Shown piece by piece: positions 61,769 to 64,000 of a stretch of 64,000 bases of DNA. The first letter of the stretch is position 1, and each line of letters starts with the position of its first letter. The stretch comes from Mesorhizobium_K sp040049215 (GTDB lineage Bacteria > Pseudomonadota > Alphaproteobacteria > Rhizobiales > Rhizobiaceae). A program made the translations under genes and the position numbers. The stretch is from positions 1,984,001 to 2,048,000 of the forward strand of contig NZ_JBDZDN010000001.1 of the NCBI RefSeq assembly GCF_040049215.1, given 5' to 3'. The notes below the pieces were generated by a model. It was not told the origin of the DNA. It ran no database searches and was given only the letters and a program-made list of their open reading frames with translations.

Positions 61769-62500
61769 ATGAGCCCAATGGTATCTGGACGTCCGACGTT
61801 TCCTCCACTGAAGGCGGGTCTTGCAGCCGCTGCCATTGCCGCATTCGCCGTCGTCCTGCCTGCAACCCCTTCGGCTGCGGCAGATTGCTCGGCCGATCCG
61901 GCACCTGGCGTCGACTGGACCGATTGCGACAAGAAGATCATTGTCCTTTCCGGCAGCGACTTCAGCGCGGCCACCCTTGTCGGCACCGATTTCACCTCGA
62001 CGGACCTGCGTGACAGCAATCTTATGACGGCCAATCTCGAAAAGGCAGCGCTGGTGCGCGCATCGCTCGCCGGTTCGCACGCCGAAGGCGCGAAGTTCGA
62101 TCGTGCCGAAGCCTACCGCACCAATTTCAGCGGCATCAATGCGAAGGGCGCGACCTTCGCCAGCTCCGAAATGCAACGCTCGAACTTTGCCAACGCCGTC
62201 CTGGTCAACGTCGATTTCACAAAGGCCGATCTTGCTCGCGCCGACTTTGCCGGCGCGGACATCAATGGCGCAAAATTCGCGTTCGCCAATCTGGCGCGCG
62301 CCGACCTGACGAAAGCGAAATTCGACACGCCGCTGGACTTCGCCAACGCATTCCTCCTCCTCACCAGGATAGAGGGCCTCGACCTCAGCGCCGCGACCGG
62401 CCTGGTGCAGTGGCAAATCGACATGTCTTGCGGCGACGGCAATACCAAGCTGCCGGAGGGCCTCAACCCGGGATCAAGCTGGCCCTGCAAGTTCGACTGA
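61769..62500 (+). CDS. Secreted pentapeptide-repeat protein
   Basis: 243 residues from the ATG at 61769, which has AAGGA upstream; ATG 61700 is possible. Signal peptide AGLAAAAIAAFAVVLPATPSAAA, then about 20 pentapeptide repeats of the A(D/N)LXX form (SGSDFSAATLVGTDFTSTDL, ADLARADFAGADINGAKF) forming a right-handed beta-helix. Four cysteines at the two ends of the mature protein could form disulfides. Export to the periplasm is unusual for proteins like gyrase-protecting Qnr. The function is unknown. Confidence 0.8.
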   Translation: MSPMVSGRPTFPPLKAGLAAAAIAAFAVVLPATPSAAADCSADPAPGVDWTDCDKKIIVLSGSDFSAATLVGTDFTSTDLRDSNLMTANLEKAALVRASLAGSHAEGAKFDRAEAYRTNFSGINAKGATFASSEMQRSNFANAVLVNVDFTKADLARADFAGADINGAKFAFANLARADLTKAKFDTPLDFANAFLLLTRIEGLDLSAATGLVQWQIDMSCGDGNTKLPEGLNPGSSWPCKFD

Positions 62501-62695
62501 TCTTATCTTTATGGGCGGGCGATCCCAGCCGCATCCAGACTTGGCGGCATGTGGGCCCGTCGAGCCAGCGAGGGCGTTAGAGCTACCCGCTCTGGAACAT
62601 TCGCCGACGGCTTCGGGTCAAATCAACTACTTGGCCGGCGACGCAGCGCGCCGCCGGTGGGCAGGTGCAGTCGCACCTTGATGCGTTTGGGAGCG

Positions 62696-62875
62696 TCAGT
62701 GTTGCGTCGGTTGAGCCCTTAGTTTCTCAATCTCGTCCTTGAGTGCCAGCTTGCGCCGCTTGAGAGTCACGATCTCGAGGTCGTCCACGGACGGATGAAG
62801 CATCGCTTCATCCAGCGCGCGTTCGATATCGCCGTGCTTCCGCTGCAGCTCTTCAAGATGGTTGGCAAGAGACAT
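62696..62875 (-). CDS. YdcH/DUF465 small protein
   Basis: 59 residues from the ATG at 62875, with AAAGGGAGA upstream. MSLANHLEELQRKHGDIER and DDLEIVTLKRRKLALKDEIE are the DUF465 helical hairpin pattern. Function unknown. Divergent from a second DUF465 gene 240 bases away. Confidence 0.88.
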   Translation of the reverse strand: MSLANHLEELQRKHGDIERALDEAMLHPSVDDLEIVTLKRRKLALKDEIEKLRAQPTQH

Positions 62876-63115
62876 GATTGGTTTCTCCCTTTCATGGTTT
62901 CCTCGATTGCAAACCGTAACAGACGGTATCCACCGCAGGTTCCGTCCATGACGGCACGAAAATATTTTGCCACCTTATGGCTTCGATGTCGAACGGGACA
63001 TGGTAGCATTCCCGTGAGCGCCGAAATGTGCTATGGGCTCCGCGCCGGTGGTGTTCGCTTCCGGACCCGCCCGGATCAGCGCCTTTCGCGCCCGAAAACC
63101 CTGCAGACGGTGGCC

Positions 63116-63319
63116 ATGTCCGACCAGGAACAGACCGAAATTCGCCTGGAATACGCCAAGCTTAAGCAGGATCACACCGACTTCGACGCAGCGATCAACG
63201 CGATGATCGCCACTGGCTGTGATCCGCTGCAGGTCCAGCGCATGAAAAAGAAGAAGCTTGCCCTCAAGGACAGGATGAAGGCCCTGGAGGACAGGATCAT
63301 CCCCGACATCATCGCCTGA
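63116..63319 (+). CDS. YdcH/DUF465 small protein (second copy)
   Basis: 67 residues from the ATG at 63116. RLEYAKLKQDHTDFDAAINAM and QVQRMKKKKLALKDRMKALED match DUF465 and resemble the copy at 62696-62875, mostly in the LKRRKLALKDEI/KKKKLALKDRM segment. Lies 91 bases upstream of purE. Confidence 0.88.
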   Translation: MSDQEQTEIRLEYAKLKQDHTDFDAAINAMIATGCDPLQVQRMKKKKLALKDRMKALEDRIIPDIIA

Positions 63320-63410
63320 TTCGCTTCATGCCCGACCCTAAGCGCCAGCGATCCTTGCAGCGCTGCATGAATTCCATTAATGCGCGACCTTGCCGCCGGG
63401 GGATATCGCA

Positions 63411-63908
63411 TTGAACAGCAAGCGCGCAGACGTCGCGATCATCATGGGCAGCCAGTCGGACTGGGCGACCATGCGCCATGCCGCGGAAACGCTTCAGGCG
63501 CTGGGCGTCAGCCACGACAAGAAGATCGTCTCGGCCCACCGCACGCCCGACCGGCTCTATGAATTCGCCAAGGGCGCCAAGGCCGCCGGCTACAAGATCG
63601 TCATCGCCGGCGCCGGCGGCGCAGCGCATCTGCCCGGCATGACCGCCGCGCTGACGCCGCTGCCCGTTTTCGGCGTGCCGGTCGAATCGAAGGCATTGTC
63701 GGGCCAGGATTCGCTGCTTTCCATCGTCCAGATGCCCGCCGGCATTCCCGTCGGCACGCTCGCCATTGGCCGTGCCGGAGCGGTCAACGCGGCGCTCTTG
63801 GCCGCGGCGGTGCTGGCGCTGTCCGATACGGCGCTTGCCAAGCGGCTGGACTCCTTTCGTGCAGCGCAGACGTCGAAGGTCGCCGACGAACCCTCCAACG
63901 CGCAGTGA
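63411..63908 (+). CDS. purE: N5-carboxyaminoimidazole ribonucleotide mutase
   Basis: Converts N5-CAIR to CAIR in purine synthesis. 165 residues. VAIIMGSQSDWATMRHAAE at the N-terminus, SAHRTPDRLYEF with the catalytic histidine, and AGAGGAAHLPGM. The TTG at 63411 is preferred because GGGGG lies eight to nine bases before it; TTG 63390 would add seven residues. The stop overlaps the purK start (GTGA). Confidence 0.97.
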   Translation: MNSKRADVAIIMGSQSDWATMRHAAETLQALGVSHDKKIVSAHRTPDRLYEFAKGAKAAGYKIVIAGAGGAAHLPGMTAALTPLPVFGVPVESKALSGQDSLLSIVQMPAGIPVGTLAIGRAGAVNAALLAAAVLALSDTALAKRLDSFRAAQTSKVADEPSNAQ

Positions 63909-64000
63909 CGATCGTGCCCGTTCCCGGCCCGCTTCCGCCAGGCTCGACGATCGGCATCATTGGCGGGGGCCAGCTCGGGCGCATGCTGGCGATGGCCGCG
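63905..64000 (+). CDS. purK: N5-carboxyaminoimidazole ribonucleotide synthase, 3'-truncated by window edge
   Basis: The first 32 codons of PurK: GTG at 63905 overlapping the purE stop, then STIGIIGGGQLGRMLAMAA, the ATP-grasp N-terminal nucleotide-binding signature. The purEK pair is a standard operon. Confidence 0.93.
   Translation, partial: MTIVPVPGPLPPGSTIGIIGGGQLGRMLAMAA

Noticed and set aside
62501..62695. Possible tRNA-like or structured RNA between the pentapeptide gene and DUF465
   Set aside because: A stretch resembling a T-arm (CTTCGGGTCAAATC) does not pair into a cloverleaf; nothing else supports it.
62767..63009. An 80-codon minus-strand frame over the first DUF465 gene
   Set aside because: It is a different frame over the start of a clear DUF465 gene with a good ribosome-binding site; the DUF465 frame is preferred.

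Overview
The window is a GC-rich, gene-dense piece of an alphaproteobacterial chromosome. Gene content and order (leuS-lptE, fsa/priA near atpHAGDC, hemC-hemD-mic60-hemY opposite tsaD-gpsA, rsmB-heparinase-purH, usg, DUF1192, paired DUF465 genes, purEK) fit the Hyphomicrobiales, most like a Mesorhizobium/Phyllobacteriaceae member. That placement is inference from gene families and order; no rRNA gene is present to confirm it. No prophage, insertion sequence, CRISPR array, tRNA or rRNA was seen. Most of the segment is conserved chromosomal backbone.

Layout. 1-5.4 kb: 3' part of the large NAD-glutamate dehydrogenase and an overlapping UMF1-type transporter. 5.4-11.4 kb (minus strand): htpX-rsmB-heparinase-purH. 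11.5-16.5 kb: an SDHAF4-like protein, a transglutaminase-like protein, a secreted nuclease, a TadG/VWA surface protein, and a cyclopropane fatty acid synthase. The gap before cfa holds an unannotated 22-codon minus-strand gene with a near-perfect Shine-Dalgarno and its own terminator. 16.5-24.9 kb: acsA-MOSC, usg, two aldo/keto reductases around a divergent MFS/LysR pair, and yggS. 25-30.7 kb: leuS-lptE, an orphan TctC-type binding protein, a hydratase-family enzyme and a transaldolase-like protein. 30.8-39.6 kb: priA, two small membrane proteins and atpHAGDC, in which atpD is bracketed by two different palindromic elements. 40.1-43.6 kb (minus): a METTL20-like methyltransferase, EVE, YciI-like, gpsA, tsaD. 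43.7-49.8 kb: hemC-hemD-mic60-hemY-terB-like-amidotransferase. 49.8-58.6 kb: an MFS exporter, then a FadR-type regulator divergent from a seven-gene transport/catabolic operon (binding protein, two permeases, ATPase, fumarylpyruvate-hydrolase-like, oxalyl-CoA-synthetase-like ligase, ketopantoate-reductase-like). 58.6-64 kb: quinone oxidoreductase, DUF1192, MFS, ArsR, secreted pentapeptide-repeat protein, two divergent DUF465 genes, purE and the start of purK.

How the genes work together: purH, purE and purK serve purine synthesis; hemC/hemD make uroporphyrinogen III and sit with the membrane-shaping Mic60 and HemY proteins; atpHAGDC encodes the F1 sector of ATP synthase. The one clearly accessory block is the FadR-controlled operon at 51-58.6 kb, whose substrate cannot be read from the sequence. 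The least explained signals are the small gene at 14989-15057, the repeat elements around atpD, and the repeated AACCAAT/ATTGGTT operator array in front of the catabolic operon.
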